A DNA stretch of 64,000 bases from Mallotus nudiflorus (taxonomy: Eukaryota > Streptophyta > Magnoliopsida > Malpighiales > Euphorbiaceae): contig CANTUR010000832.1 of the NCBI GenBank assembly GCA_947683625.1, positions 612,001 through 676,000 on the forward strand, read 5' to 3'. Of this stretch, positions 49,715 through 61,411 are shown in pieces; within the stretch, counting starts at the first letter, position 1; the number at the start of each line of letters is the position of its first letter. Position numbers and translations under genes: made by a program. The notes below the pieces were generated by a model. The model ran no database searches, had not been told where the DNA came from, and worked only from the letters and a program-made list of their open reading frames with translations.

Positions 49715-50320
49715 AAAAAATTAAATTAATTAAAATATAATTTTAATTTGATAGAAAGTCTATTTCCTATTTTAATTACGTTAGTTTCTATTTTATCTCT
49801 AATCAAAATTAAATTAACTAAAATATAATTCTAATTTAATTGAAAGTATATTTCCTATTTTATTTAGGTTAACTTTTCTCTTATCTCTAACAAAAATTCT
49901 AATTTAATTGAAAGTTTATTTACTATTATAATTAGGTTAAAGTTTAGTTTATCTCAAATAAAAATTAATTCAATTCCAACCAAAAAAATTAATTTAATTA
50001 AAATGTAATTTTAATATAACTTAATGTATATTTCTTATTTTAATTAGGTTAACTTATATTTTATATTTAATAAAATTAAATTAAATTAAATTAAAATATA
50101 ATTCTAATTTAATTAATGAAAGTTTATTTCCTTTCTAATTAGGTTAAATTCTATTTTATCTCTAATAAAAAAAATTAATTAATATATAATTCTAAATAAT
50201 TGATAGTATGTTCTATTTAATTATATTAATTTCTATTTTATCTCTAAAAAATTAAATTAATTAAAATTGTAGCAATAATTTTGTTAAAAATATATATATT
50301 TCTATTTTAATTAGGTCTAC
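49715..50320. repeat. AT-rich tandem array, period about 80-95 bp, about seven units
   Basis: Each unit contains 'AATTAAAATATAATTCTAAT', 'TTGAAAGTTTATTTCCTATT' and 'TAATTAGGTTAACTTCTATT' in this order, ending in a 'TTATCTCTAATAAAAATTAA' type block. Units are diverged. The array is about 600 bp and has no coding potential. Confidence 0.75.
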
Positions 50321-50332
50321 TTATTTTTTTTT

Positions 50333-50612
50333 CAAATTAGACAACATAATTTTATAAGTCTCATTATATTAAATTTAATAAGTAAATAATATGAAAGTAT
50401 TTAAAAGTATATATTTTTATAAATTAAAAATTAATAAAAAAAAATAGAGCATATATCTAATATAAATCAAATTAGATAACATAATTTTATAAGTCTTATT
50501 ATATTAAAAATAATTAAAATTAAAATTAATGAATTTTATGAAAATATGAAAATTGTATCAAAAATAGATATTTTTATAAATTAAAAATTAATAAATAAAA
50601 AATAGAGCATAT
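50333..50612. repeat. Tandem duplication, unit about 135-145 bp
   Basis: Two copies begin 'CAAATTAGAYAACATAATTT' at 50333 and 50468, and both end with 'AAATAGAGCATATA'. The intervening AT-rich filler differs. Confidence 0.75.
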
Positions 50613-51881
50613 AATTTGTTTGGAAATATAATTTCTATAAGAAAAGTAGTATAATTATTATTTTTAGATATTTTTATAAAATTTAACAAAAAAGTTAAAA
50701 TTAAATTAATTAATATTTATAATTTAATTATTAGTTGAAATTAAAAAATGGCATCAAATTAATTTTTTGCGTAAATACAAGTATTAATATTAAAAATATT
50801 GAACAAATAAGTGTCATAACTCAAATAAAAAAATTTACTAAAAATCAATTATAAATTCAATAGTGTTGTAATATTTAAAATGTTATAAAAAGAAAAATTA
50901 AATTTTATTATTTTAAAATTTTTATTAACAAATAACTAATAAATTTTAGGGAATTTTTTCATAAATAGCCAACAAATAATATTAAAAGTCACATTAATCA
51001 AAAGTATTTTCAAAAATAACTTTAAGGAAGTTTTTGGTTTTCCAAATCTAGACCATGACTCTTCTAGAAACTGTTTCAACCACAATCACATCATCAATTT
51101 GATCCTTTTATTTTCTTTAATCAAATTTGATCCTTCTATTTTTTTAATCAAACATTTTTTTTACTTTGTTAAACTTTTTTTCCATTTTAAGGTATTTTTT
51201 ATTAATATTTTTTTCTCAATGATTTTTCATGCTCAACATTATTTTTTATTTTTAAGCTATTGCTACCATCTTTTTTTTCCTCAACATTTTATTTTTTTCT
51301 CAATATTTTTTTCCCTTTAAAACTTTTTTAGGTACTGTCTTCTTTTTTCTTAAAGTTATTGTTTTTGCCCAACATTTTTTCTACTATTTTCATTTTTTTC
51401 TCAATTTTTTCTCAATAATTTCTGTCCACTCACTCTGTTATTTCAAACTAATAAGCTCATGATTACATTTGTTTTTCTCATTTCAACAAACAGCCTCTTA
51501 AGTCCCCAATAATAAACAACAATTAAAAGAAATGAAAAAAATCAATGAATTGGTACATCAGTATCCCTCGTTCAACCATTTTGACTCTAATGTTGTCCCA
51601 ACATCTTCAACGTTGTTTGTGAAGAAAAAAATATTTTTTTGCTCCAACACTGCCTCTCCTTCATTTCCAAGTGCAAGTGTCACTGCCCATTGCCTTAAAC
51701 TCTTCATAATGTATCTGAAAATTATTCATGTAAAAATATTAATTTCCTAAACCCAGACCCAACATATAAATAACTAAGTTGTTTGTGGGGTTCAATTTCT
51801 TAAAAAAGTTTGTTCATTTATCAGCTTATGGAAGTTTGGCACATGTGTTACAAGGAGTTTTTTTCCCCAATTATATATCTC
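50613..51881. other. AT-rich DNA, no gene seen
   Basis: No protein motif was found. 51100-51480 is strongly T-rich on the plus strand, with repeated 'TTTTTTCTCAATATTTTT' type words. The frame at 51532-51750 (MKKINELVHQYPSFNHFDSN) looks slightly protein-like but matches nothing that I know. Confidence 0.45.
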
Positions 51882-52113
51882 AAAAAAGCAACAACACTAA
51901 AAAATAAAAAGCAATAAAAACAACAAAAAGTAACAATACTAAAAAACAAAAAGCAAAAATAAGCAACAAAAAATAATAAAAAGCAACAACACTGAAAAAA
52001 ATGATAACACCGAAAAACAGAAGCAACAAAAAGCAACAATATTGAAAAATAAAAAGCAATAACACTGAAAAACAAAAAGTAACAACAAGCAACAAAAAGC
52101 AACAATCGGAAAA
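51882..52113. repeat. Minisatellite of short 'AAAAAGCAACAA' units
   Basis: About 230 bp consist of variants of 'AAAAAGCAACAACACTGAAA' with irregular spacing (about 12-24 bp). Two long overlapping minus-strand frames rich in Phe, Val and Cys are by-products of this repeat, not genes. Confidence 0.85.
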
Positions 52114-52881
52114 CAATAAAAAAAAAGTCTCGAGCTCTCGCAATGAATGCACCAAGAATAATCAATCCCACACTGATAACATCATTAATTTTGTTCATGA
52201 TAAGAAAATATACTAAATCACCCTCAGATTATAATTCATTTTTCTTGATTTTTAATTTTTATAAACAAATTTAATTATAGTGAACAAATTAGTATTTTTT
52301 TTAAAGAAATTTATTGAATTTTTTAAGTTCAAATCTCCATATTTATTTGAGAATACATAAAAATAAAAAGAAAAAGAAAAAAATCATAAATTTTCTATTG
52401 GATTACAAACCCAACCTGGATGTAAGCAATACCTTGAAAATCAACAAAGGAACAACTTTTTGCTTTCATTTCAATACGTTTCTAAAGAGATGGAAAAATT
52501 ATAAAGCCAAACTTTGTGATCACTAGCATTCAATTGCAATTTCACATGCTTGCCTAATGCCAAAGGGAATGAGCAAGTAATTCAAAGGAGCAACATGCAG
52601 TATAGATCTTTTCAATAGTCAACAAGTTGGACTATGGTTGTAAATCTTTCAACAGACTCCATCTGCTAAAAAAGAAATGAGATGCATATAATGTTGTCCA
52701 GTTCCAATCATTTTTAGTCCCCTCAAATTTTACTGTGTGATAATTAATCTTCAAAGGTCAAACAAATTTGGTTTAAAACTAGTTATGTAAACAAGCTATA
52801 AAAGAGCTAACTGTTATACTGCTAAGTTTGAACAAACCAACACTAATAACTCAAAACTGATCAAGTACAACAATGTTTCAA
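52114..52881. other. Unassigned DNA left of the foldback element
   Basis: No gene is recognised. On the minus strand a 'TTTTTTAGCAG' acceptor-like end at about 52667 is followed by MESVERFTTIVQLVDY and a stop. It could be an old exon of an unknown gene but has no further support. Confidence 0.35.
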
Positions 52882-52890
52882 TAAATTTAA

Positions 52891-54381
52891 GGGTTAAGTA
52901 CAAAAAAATACCCTAGGGTTTCACGCTTTGAGCTTTAAAGGTCTATGTTTTTTTTTTTTACACTTAAGTGACATGTGGTATCTCGCCGTTAGCACTTTAG
53001 TGACAAATTAGTGATGTCATTAAGTAATCCTATATGGCAACTGACGTATAGCCACATGGCTGCTGACGTGTGGAAAAGGATGACATGGTACAAACATGTG
53101 GCATATGACATGGCACCATATAGGATTACTTAATGACATCACTAATTTGTCATTGAATTGCAAACGATGGTGTATCATATGTCACCTAAGTACAAAATGG
53201 AAAAACCATAGGATACTTTTTTGTACATATATTAATCGAACATAATTAGTCAAAATTCAATTGATTTTGTATAGTAATGATTAAAACCAAAGTAATAATA
53301 TGTTGCATTTTTTAATAATCTTACTTTTTAAATTTTAATAAAATTAATAAAATATAATAAAAATAAATTTAATTGATGTCATCGATTATCATTAATATTA
53401 ATCATTACAATATTTTTCATATTAATATTGAGTATAGTTGCATCCATCTCTATTAATTAAGAGAAGTAGTAGTGATTACCAATGAGATTTAGATCAAATA
53501 GCATAGACTGAAGTCTTAAAACCTTTTGAAAATTTTTACTTAATTAGTTCAATTATTGAAATTTCAAGGACCTCCGTCTAAACCTCGTTCATAAGGCAAA
53601 TGAATGGTATATACATGTATAGTACCTTTGGTGATTTCAGCTACAAGAGTTGGCATATAAACTATAGTAAATGACTCACTAGCAATATAAAATGGATTTG
53701 AATGAGGTTTAGATGGAGTTCCTTGAAACTTCAATAATTGAACTAATTCACTAAAAATTTTTTAAAGGTTTTAAGACTTCAACCTACACTATTTGATCTA
53801 AATCTCATTGGCAGTCACTACTTCTCTTAATCAATAGAGGTGGATACAACTATACTCAATATTAATATGAAAAATATTAATGATAACCAATGACATCAGT
53901 TAAATTTATTTTTGTTATATTTTATTTTTTATTAAAATTTAATTAAAAAATGCAATAAATTATTACTTTAGTTTAGATCATTACTATAAAAAATCAATTG
54001 AATTTTGACTAATTATGTTCGATTAATATATGTACAAAAAAGTACCCTATGGTTTTTCCATTTTGCACTTATATGACATGTGGTACACCATCATTTTCAC
54101 CTCAATGACAAATTAGTGATGTCATTAAGTAATCGTATGTGGTAGATGATATGGCACCATGTCATCTGCCATATGTCTATGCCACGCCAGCCCTTCGCAC
54201 ATGTGAGTAGCCACATGATGATACGTCAACTGCCACATAGGATTACTTAACGACATCACAGAATTTATCACTAAAGTGCTAACGGTGAGATACCATAGGT
54301 CACCTAAGTGCGAAAAAAAAAAACCAGAGGCCCTCAAAGCTAAAAGTGTGAAACCACAAAGTACTTTTCTATACTTAATCC
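52891..54381. mobile_element. Foldback Mutator-like element with two long arms
   Basis: A perfect 9-bp duplication TAAATTTAA flanks it (52882-52890 and 54382-54390). The left arm (52891-53592) is repeated in inverse orientation as the right arm (about 53698-54381), leaving a spacer near 105 bp. The arms share blocks such as 'CCGTTAGCACTTTAGTGA', 'GATGTCATTAAGTAATCCTA', 'AGTCAAAATTCAATTGATTT' and 'CCAATGAGATTTAGATCAAA'. Within each arm the outer 340 bp is itself an inverted repeat around 'AAGTAATCCTATATGGC / GCCATATAGGATTACTT'. No transposase is encoded. A TSD of 9 bp and long TIRs are typical of foldback MULEs. A transcript through it would fold into a hairpin of about 700 bp. Confidence 0.9.
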
Positions 54382-54419
54382 TAAATTTAAAAATCGCATA
54401 AGAGAAAAGCATAAACTAC

Positions 54420-54619
54420 TTGTATGAAATTGAAATTTATGGGGCGCAAGCCTGTAGCTTCTTGTGCATATTTTTCCATTTTTCCAATAGGATCCATACT
54501 AAAAACCTCCATATCATCATTGTTAGCAAAGTATTTGAGGTTAGAACTCGTCCCAATACTAATCTCTAAAACATTCTTGGCATTTCCTTTCAATTTTGCA
54601 AAACGTTATAACTTGTAAG
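54420..54619 (-). pseudogene. SAM-dependent methyltransferase, single exon fragment
   Basis: Minus strand: a TTGCAG acceptor is followed by an exon with FAKLKGNAKNVLEISIGTSS and NLKYFANNDDMEVFSMDP, ending NFNFIQ before a GTAGTT donor. This is the SAM-binding motif I region (normally VLEIGIGTGPNLKYY) of a plant class I methyltransferase, METTL7-like or a chloroplast relative. Two Gly of the GxGxG loop are replaced by Ser, and an early TAA (YKL-stop) precedes the motif. The next exons would lie to the left, where the foldback element starts, and are not found. It is a non-functional fragment. Confidence 0.75.
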
Positions 54620-56039
54620 CTGCAATCTAATCAAATGATAGATAGATACATATCATGAAAGGGGAAACTAAGAAATCCATAAAGAAAAAGAACTTAAAGT
54701 AGCAAATTGTTTTAAAAGTTAAAAGGAGGAGGAGAAGAAGAAGAAGCCTCAATGGTCAATGGAAACAGCTGTATTACAAACCCAACCAAAATCCACTACT
54801 AAATCAAAATACTTTAGCTTCTATTGGAATTAGTGACAAACTTGTAAAAAAATTACTTAGCAAGAAAAATCATGAACAACACATATTATCTAGTTCAACG
54901 GGATCACAACCAACAAATAGCCAGATGTATATTTACATAATGTAGAAAAAAATTATTGCTTAGCATCATCAGTCATAATCTTATCTATAACCAGCCAACT
55001 TCAACAATGACCTAAATTCATGTCAATGAGATTGCTTCTCCAGTAAAAAAAACCAAATTGAATAAAAAAACTAGACAATTAACTAAAATCAACAATTAAA
55101 ATTCGGTATTTAAATTTAGTATTTAAAATCAGCTCCTTTCCAAAATTCTTTATCCTTTAATGAAAGTAATGCAATATCACAATTAACTCCTTTGGCTAAT
55201 ACCTGCACATTTAATCATTGAGAGGAAATTAAATTTCAAAATCCTACCATTACATGGACAAAAATCTTAAATAAGGTAGCTTAAGTGAGCATTCATTACT
55301 TTTCAGTTGTAAAGTAAATTTAAACCTTCATATTAGGTTTGACTAGGTGAACAAGTATGAAAAACTCTAAGGTATTAGGCACTCATAGAAAAAGGTTCTA
55401 CCACAAAGGTTCTCTGCCTACAAATACAAAGAAAAACCCAAAGAAATCCAATTTAAATGGGATGTTCAATTACAATTATGGAAACCAAGCACATTTCATT
55501 ACACCACTAAAAGATCTTGCAACTTTTAAGGAAAAAAGAACTACCTTAGCCACATATTTGGTATCATCTCCCCTTCTCTTCACTTTAACCTGCAACATAT
55601 AGAAAAGGTGAATCAATATATCTTTTAATAATATCACCATCCAGTGCTTGTATATTGCCTTTGCTTTTGCCATGGAAGGGAATAATCAGGTGCAGTATGG
55701 GTGTAGTAAACCTAGATAAATTACGCAATAACATGATTTAACACCAAAGAGGAACACAATGCAACAAACATATACAAAGACACTAAACAAGTGTAATAAT
55801 CAGCAGCTGAAGAATTTAGTTTTCTAATCACTGACCTTGACAACAACATTTAGGAAGGCCATATCCTAAAGATTCCCTAGTTCAATCTAAGCACAGAGTA
55901 AAAATATTTAAATAACATTAAAACTTAGTTAACTAAAATGACCAAAGAAGATCCACTAGAAACTTATCATTACCTGGTTCTGCTCATTCGAATCAAACTG
56001 AAGCTCTCATTTATCTTTTTTTTTTTTTGCATTCCAAAT

Positions 56040-56432
56040 TGATAAGTTGCTTTCCAAAACTCTTGAGCTGGAACCTTGCAAGTGGTCAACAAAGGGCAAT
56101 GTGAGAAGTGGGGTGGATCCTCACAAACCTTCGATGCTTAAGTCAAAGTATATAGAGAGAGAAGGAGATCAATCAAAATATAAGAGAGTAGAATGAATGA
56201 GAAAGAGGGATATGGAGTCCTATTTATAATGATAGTGATGTTCAAACCTGAAAGGAGTAGGATTCCTCTTTGACTGGGAATCCTAAACCAATTAGGAGAG
56301 TGTTCTGTCTTTTTTGGGAGTTTTCTGTTTTAGGAACCTTTTATTGGATATCTTTAGTTGTCTTTCCTTTCCAAGTAACCTGTACATGAAACAAAGACCT
56401 TAATTAAATAGGAATTTATATGTGGGGTATCT
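56040..56432 (-). repeat. 3' LTR of the Tat-lineage element
   Basis: The 393-bp LTR aligns with 61412-61817 end to end. Its element-sense start reads AGATACCCC where TGATACCC is canonical. The adjoining polypurine tract (minus strand GATGTGGAAGGGGA, 56433-56446) shows it is the downstream LTR. Confidence 0.88.
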
Positions 56433-56534
56433 TCCCCTTCCACATCAAATGTAATTACTTTAGTCTCTTTTTAAGCAGAGGAGTGATGTTTCCATCTCTT
56501 ACAAACGTGGATACATCAGACATAAATATCTTAA

Positions 56535-59073
56535 CAGACTCGCGAGGGGGTCTTGATATTAGATTTCCCACTAGCATATAACGGCATCATAGGATAGCCA
56601 GCACTTTATGAAACTAATGCAGTCACAAGTATCCAACACCTGACCATGAAGATCCCAATCGAGGGCGGAACTCTTACAATCCGCGGAGATCAGCACATGG
56701 CCAGGTAGTGCTACCAGATGGCAATCAAACCTCAGACAGAAGCATTCCCCTTAGCAACTTAGGAGATAAAGAAATAAGGAGCCAAACTTGAACCAGTCGA
56801 TGACACTCAGAAATTATAAATTGCTGATGGGAAGATGGTAAAGATCGGTAATGAACTTGACTTTAAAACTAAGCGAGGAATAAGTGAAGTCCTCACTAAG
56901 CATTTAGGAGGTTTTGCCTCTCAAAGATAACTAGAGTGGAACCTCAGATTGCTTCACACAGCTTGAACATCATACCAGGGGCAAAGCCAGTGATCCAAAA
57001 GAAGAGAACTTTTGCATTCGAGAGGCAGAAGATAATAGTCAAAGAAACCAAGAAGCTACTAGAAGCCAGATTCATCAAAGAAGTTACCCACCCCAAGTGG
57101 GTAGCCAATGTGGTGTTAATATAGAATGTGCGTGGACTATACTAACCTCAATCAGGCATGCCCCAAGGATAGCTACCCACTACCAATAATTGACCAACTA
57201 GTAGACTCCACTGTAGGCTATGGTCTATACAGTTTTATAGATGCAGCGCAAGGATTTTACCAGATACCGATGAAGGAAGAAGACTAAGAGAAAACATCCT
57301 TCATCACCCATGAAGGTTTTTACTGCTACAAAGTAATGCCTTTTGGATTAAATAATGCTGGAGCAACCTATTAAAGGATGATGAACTATGTACTCCATGA
57401 CCAAATCGGGAGAAATGTGGAAGTATACATAGATGACATTATTATCAAAAGCAAGCATGCAGAGCAATACCCTGCAGATCTGGATCAGGTCCTCCAATTA
57501 CTAAGCCAGTCTAGGATTAAGCTGAATCCAAAAAAGTGCATCTTTAGAGTTAAGGCAGGAAAATTCCTAGGATTCATGATATCCCATAGAGGTATTAAAG
57601 CCAACGCAGAAAAGATGGAGGTCATTCTTAATATGAAAGCTCCAAGGACTATCCACGAGCTACAAAAACTAAATGGTAGGATCACGGCTTTGGGACGTTT
57701 CATCTCCTGCTCGACCAAGCGGTGCCTGCCACTATTTTGAGCTTTAAAAAATTCCATGAAATTTGTTTGGACCAAAGACTGCCAGGCAGCCTTTGAAGAT
57801 ATTAAAAAATTCATATCCTCACCACCTCTGCTCAACAGGCCGGTCCTAGAGGAAACACTGTACTTATACCTCTTTATGGGCCAAGAGTGCATAGCTTCGG
57901 TATTGATAAGGGAGGAAGAGAGCCAACAAAGCCCAATATACTATGTTAGCAAAATACTTCGAGGATCTGAGATTTAGTACCCAACGCTAGATAAACTGGC
58001 CATAGTCATTGTCCATGCATCTCGAAAGCTCAGAAACTACTTCCAAGCTCATCCGATTGTTGTAAGAACTAACTTCCCCTTGTGAAAAATTTTGCAAAGA
58101 CTTGAGACTTCGAGCATATTGGTCCAATGGTCAGTATTACTTAGAGAATTCAACATCAACTATGAGTCCTAGCAACAGGTGAAGGCTCAAGCATTAGCAT
58201 ATTTTGTTTAAGAAATGACACTGGAAGATCTTACTACCACCAGAGCACCAAAATGGAAGCTCTATGTTAACGGGGCATCCTCCACTCAAGGATCCAACGT
58301 CGGGATCATCCTCAAAGGACCGCATAAAGTTCATATCATATATGTATTTTGAATAAAGTATAATGCAACCAACAATGCTGCGGAGTATGAAGCGCTCATC
58401 ACAGGATTAAAGTTAGCTACCGAAGTCAAAGCTAAGCATCTCAAGATACACTCAGACTCCCAATTGGTAGTAAACCAGGTCAAAGGGACATTCCAAATTA
58501 AAGATCCAAGCATTGCTAGATACATTGGGAAAGTCATGCAACTACTAAAGAAGATTGAGCAAGATAGAGGATAGTGGGAAATAATCCAAATACCTCAAAA
58601 TGAAAACTCAGAAGCTGATCTCTTGGCCAAGTCAGTAGCTAAAGATAATCATATGTTCAGAGACATGGAGTTCACTGAAGCACTGACAAGACCCAGCACT
58701 AAAGATCTAGACATCTTAAAGGTACGGGAAATCCCAGAGTGGATGAAACTGATCGTTCAATATCTCAAAAATGGGACACTCTTAAAAGACAAATTAAAAG
58801 CTTGAAAACTGAAGATGAAGGCGACCCACTACTCTATCCATCACGGAGAACTCTACAAAAGATCCCTCTCACACCCATGGTCTAAATGTGTATCCCTAGA
58901 GGAAGGGAACTACATACTCAGGGAAATCCATAAAGGAATTTGTGGAGCGCACAAATCATATTACACGTTAACTAGGAAAGCACTACTGGAAGGATACTAC
59001 TAGCCCACCATATCCAAGGATGCTCAGAAGCTAACTCAGGAATTTCATAAGTGCCAACAGTTCGCCCATCTCA
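56535..59073 (+). pseudogene. pol: Tat pol pseudogene (end of protease, RT, two RNase H, start of integrase), inverted
   Basis: Plus-strand blocks in order: end of protease (SYNGIIG, stop, PALYETNAVTSIQHLTMKIP, 56560-56660). RT: GAKPVIQKKRTFAFERQK, IDAAQGFYQIPMKEED, FGLNNAGATY, active site VYIDDIIIKSKHAEQYPADL at 57422-57480, and KLNGRITALGRFIS. First RNase H, about 57756-58200 (QSPIYYVSKILRG). Second RNase H, about 58250-58640 (WKLYVNGASSTQGSNVGIIL and NAAEYEALITGLKLATEVKA), a Tat hallmark. Integrase zinc finger (GICGAHKSYYTLTRKALLEG and FHKCQQFA). Frame breaks and TAG codons are present. It ends at 59073 where an LTR piece begins, so the integrase core is absent. Confidence 0.9.
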
Positions 59074-59385
59074 ATCATAAACCCCTCGATGCCTAAGTCA
59101 GAGTATATAGAGAGAGAATCTAGAGAGAGAAGGAGATCAATCAAAATACAAGAGAATAGAATAAATGAGAATGAGGGATATGGGGTCTTATTTATAGTGA
59201 TAGTGATGTTCAAACTTAAAGGCGTAGGATTCCTCTTTAACTAAGAATCCTAAACCAATTGGGAAAGTGTTCCTTCTTTTTTGGGAGTCTTCTATTTTAG
59301 GAACCTTTTCCTGAATATTTTTTATTGTCTTTCCTTTTCAAGTAACCTGTACAAGAAACACAGACCTTAATTAAAGAGGAATATA
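59074..59385 (-). repeat. Partial internal LTR of the Tat-lineage element
   Basis: This 311-bp piece matches 61490-61795 of the right LTR, in the same orientation. It lacks about 20 bp at one end and about 80 bp at the other. It joins directly to integrase sequence on its left and to protease-side sequence on its right. Confidence 0.85.
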
Positions 59386-61385
59386 AAGCTCAGACACTAC
59401 TTCAGTGTCCTGATTTCCAAATTCTAGACTTAGCTTTATAATTCCTATCGGTTGTATGGTTCCTCTGCAGAAGCTTGTAATGGGATTCTAGATAGCTTTT
59501 AGGTTAGTGACGGAACCTTTCATTGCTTTGTAAGCATTCCAAGACAGTGTGTTGATGGCGTTTTCATCATCGACTAGTAACCTCTTCACCAGATAATTAT
59601 TAATGTATGCACTTACCATCAGGGCTTCATTATGGGGGTGCTGAACATGGTCCCCATCTTCAGAATCAAACACGATGATCTCTCTCTTCTTGAGGGTAGG
59701 TCCTTCTCCGTGGCTCCTTTTAGGTCTTTTCTCAGCATTTTCTCCTCTAATTATCATGTTAATGACTCCGGCTGGTTCAATCTGGGCCTTCTTTGGTTTT
59801 GGTCTGTCTCGCCCTTGCACATCTAGATTCCTAGTTCCTCTGGATGTGTCAATGAAGTTGTCAAGTCTGCTTTTATGCACTAGTCTTTCTATGGCATTCT
59901 TCAATTCTCTATAGGCCTCAATGTCGTGCCCGTAGTCCCAGTGATACTAGCAATAATGCCCTCTATCTTACGTGGCTCTCTAGTTTGGGCTTATTCTTTT
60001 GGCTAGGGTAATTCCCATGCCATTCTGTCTGACCCACATGAGGATCTTGGATCTAGAGGTATTTAAAGGTGTGTATTTATCGGTTTCCTTTTTAAATCTT
60101 TCCACCAGGTTTCTAAAATTTATTCATAGGAAGCTTGCTCTTTTGGGTATTGACCTTTCTTCTTTAACTGGTGCTTTTTCTTCCTCCATTTATATCCTTC
60201 TATCTTCATCCATTTTTATCATTTTGACTGCCATGGCCATCACCTCCGTAGAGGCGCCAAGTTCTTTTGTCATTATCTTGTCTTTGAGTTTTTTGAGTCT
60301 AGTGCCATTCTTGAGGGCTTAGATAGCAACTTCATCTATAAGATTTTTTATTTGCATGGCCACCTTGTTGAACCGATCTAGGTAGCTTCGTAGTGATTCA
60401 TCAACCTCTTGTCAGCACATGTAGAGGTCATTAATGTTTTTGGCTAGGGGAATGTTGGTGACAAACCTAGTTCGGAACTTCTCTACTAGGTCTTCAAAAG
60501 AAGTGATGGAGTTCTTAGGAAGCCAACAAAACCATTTTTAAGCATTCTTTGTGAGCATGCTTGGGAAAACTCTGCACATGATTTCGTCATTTACATTTTG
60601 GAGCAACATTCTTGTTCTAAACGAGGATACGTGGTTGATGGGATCTCCAGTTCCACCATATTGATCCAGTTGTGGCATCCTAAACTTAGTTGGGATCTTT
60701 GTCTGGACTATCCTTCTTTTGAAGGGTGCTCTGTCTTCCATAACACATTCATCTTCCTTTCTTGGTCTCATGCGAGCTTTGTGTATAACCTTTTCAACCT
60801 TTTGGGTTAATTTTGAATCATTGAGAGCTAGAATTATTGAGCTAGATTCCCCTTCTAGAACTTTACTCTTCCCTTTGCTCCCTCCAAGCAATTCTGGAGT
60901 GGTGTTTTTTGTGTTAGCTAGTCTAGGGTTACCACTTTGAATCAAGGTGTTCAGTTGTTATTGCATTAGGGTTATCTAAGCTTGGATTTTTTGTATCATT
61001 ACTTCTTATTTCGTTTGGGCGAGGTTGAGTGTTTGGGTCATTGTGTTTAGTTTAGGCGTAGTTATGGCTGGTGTATTTGTTAGATTTGGAAAAGGTATGA
61101 AGGGTATAGGTCGGTGATGGTGTTGCAAAGGGGCATAATATGGGAAGTCAGTGCCAAAAGACAGCCACCCCTAGGTATCTCCAAGAGGAATGTGCATACT
61201 ACCATATAAGGGTCCAGCATATTAGAAAGGGGCTGAAGGTACTGCCATTGGGAGAGGTGTTGACAGATTGATTGGAGGAATAGGGGCGAAAAGGTTGATG
61301 TGAGTGTCAAAAGTCGAGATTGGCGACAGGTTAGAAGTCATAGCGTCAATGTCTTAATTTGGCAGATGCACGAATGGCTTTTTCT
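59386..61385 (-). pseudogene. gag: Tat gag and N-terminal protease pseudogene
   Basis: It starts near 61394 (MGTLKKKPFVHLPN), just after the primer site. Blocks: KIPTKFRMPQLDQYGGTGDP and NHVSSFRTRMLLQNVNDEIM (60750-60580), KWFCWLPKNSITSFEDLVEK and FRTRFVTNI (60540-60460). The nucleocapsid-like stretch YCQYHWDYGHDIEAYRELKN (stop at the first Gln) is near 59940-59900. The protease N-terminal half is at 59680-59400 (VSAYINNYLVKRLLVDDENA, with the DxGS site changed to DDENA; GTIQPIGIIKLSLEFG). Several TAG codons and frame shifts. The rest of protease is found inverted at 56535. Confidence 0.88.
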
Positions 61386-61390
61386 TAAGA

Positions 61391-61409
61391 GTTCCCATAG
61401 ATGGCGCCA
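61391..61409 (-). promoter_or_regulatory. Primer binding site of the Tat-lineage element
   Basis: The minus strand reads TGGCGCCATCTATGGGAAC two bases after the LTR end (TTATCA). TGGCGCC-type primer sites are usual in Tat/Athila-related elements. Confidence 0.8.
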
Positions 61410-61411
61410 CT

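Noticed and set aside
51848..52198. Minus-strand frames of 116 and 91 residues that look like membrane proteins
   Set aside because: They are translations of the AAAAAGCAACAA minisatellite; the hydrophobic pattern comes from the repeat.
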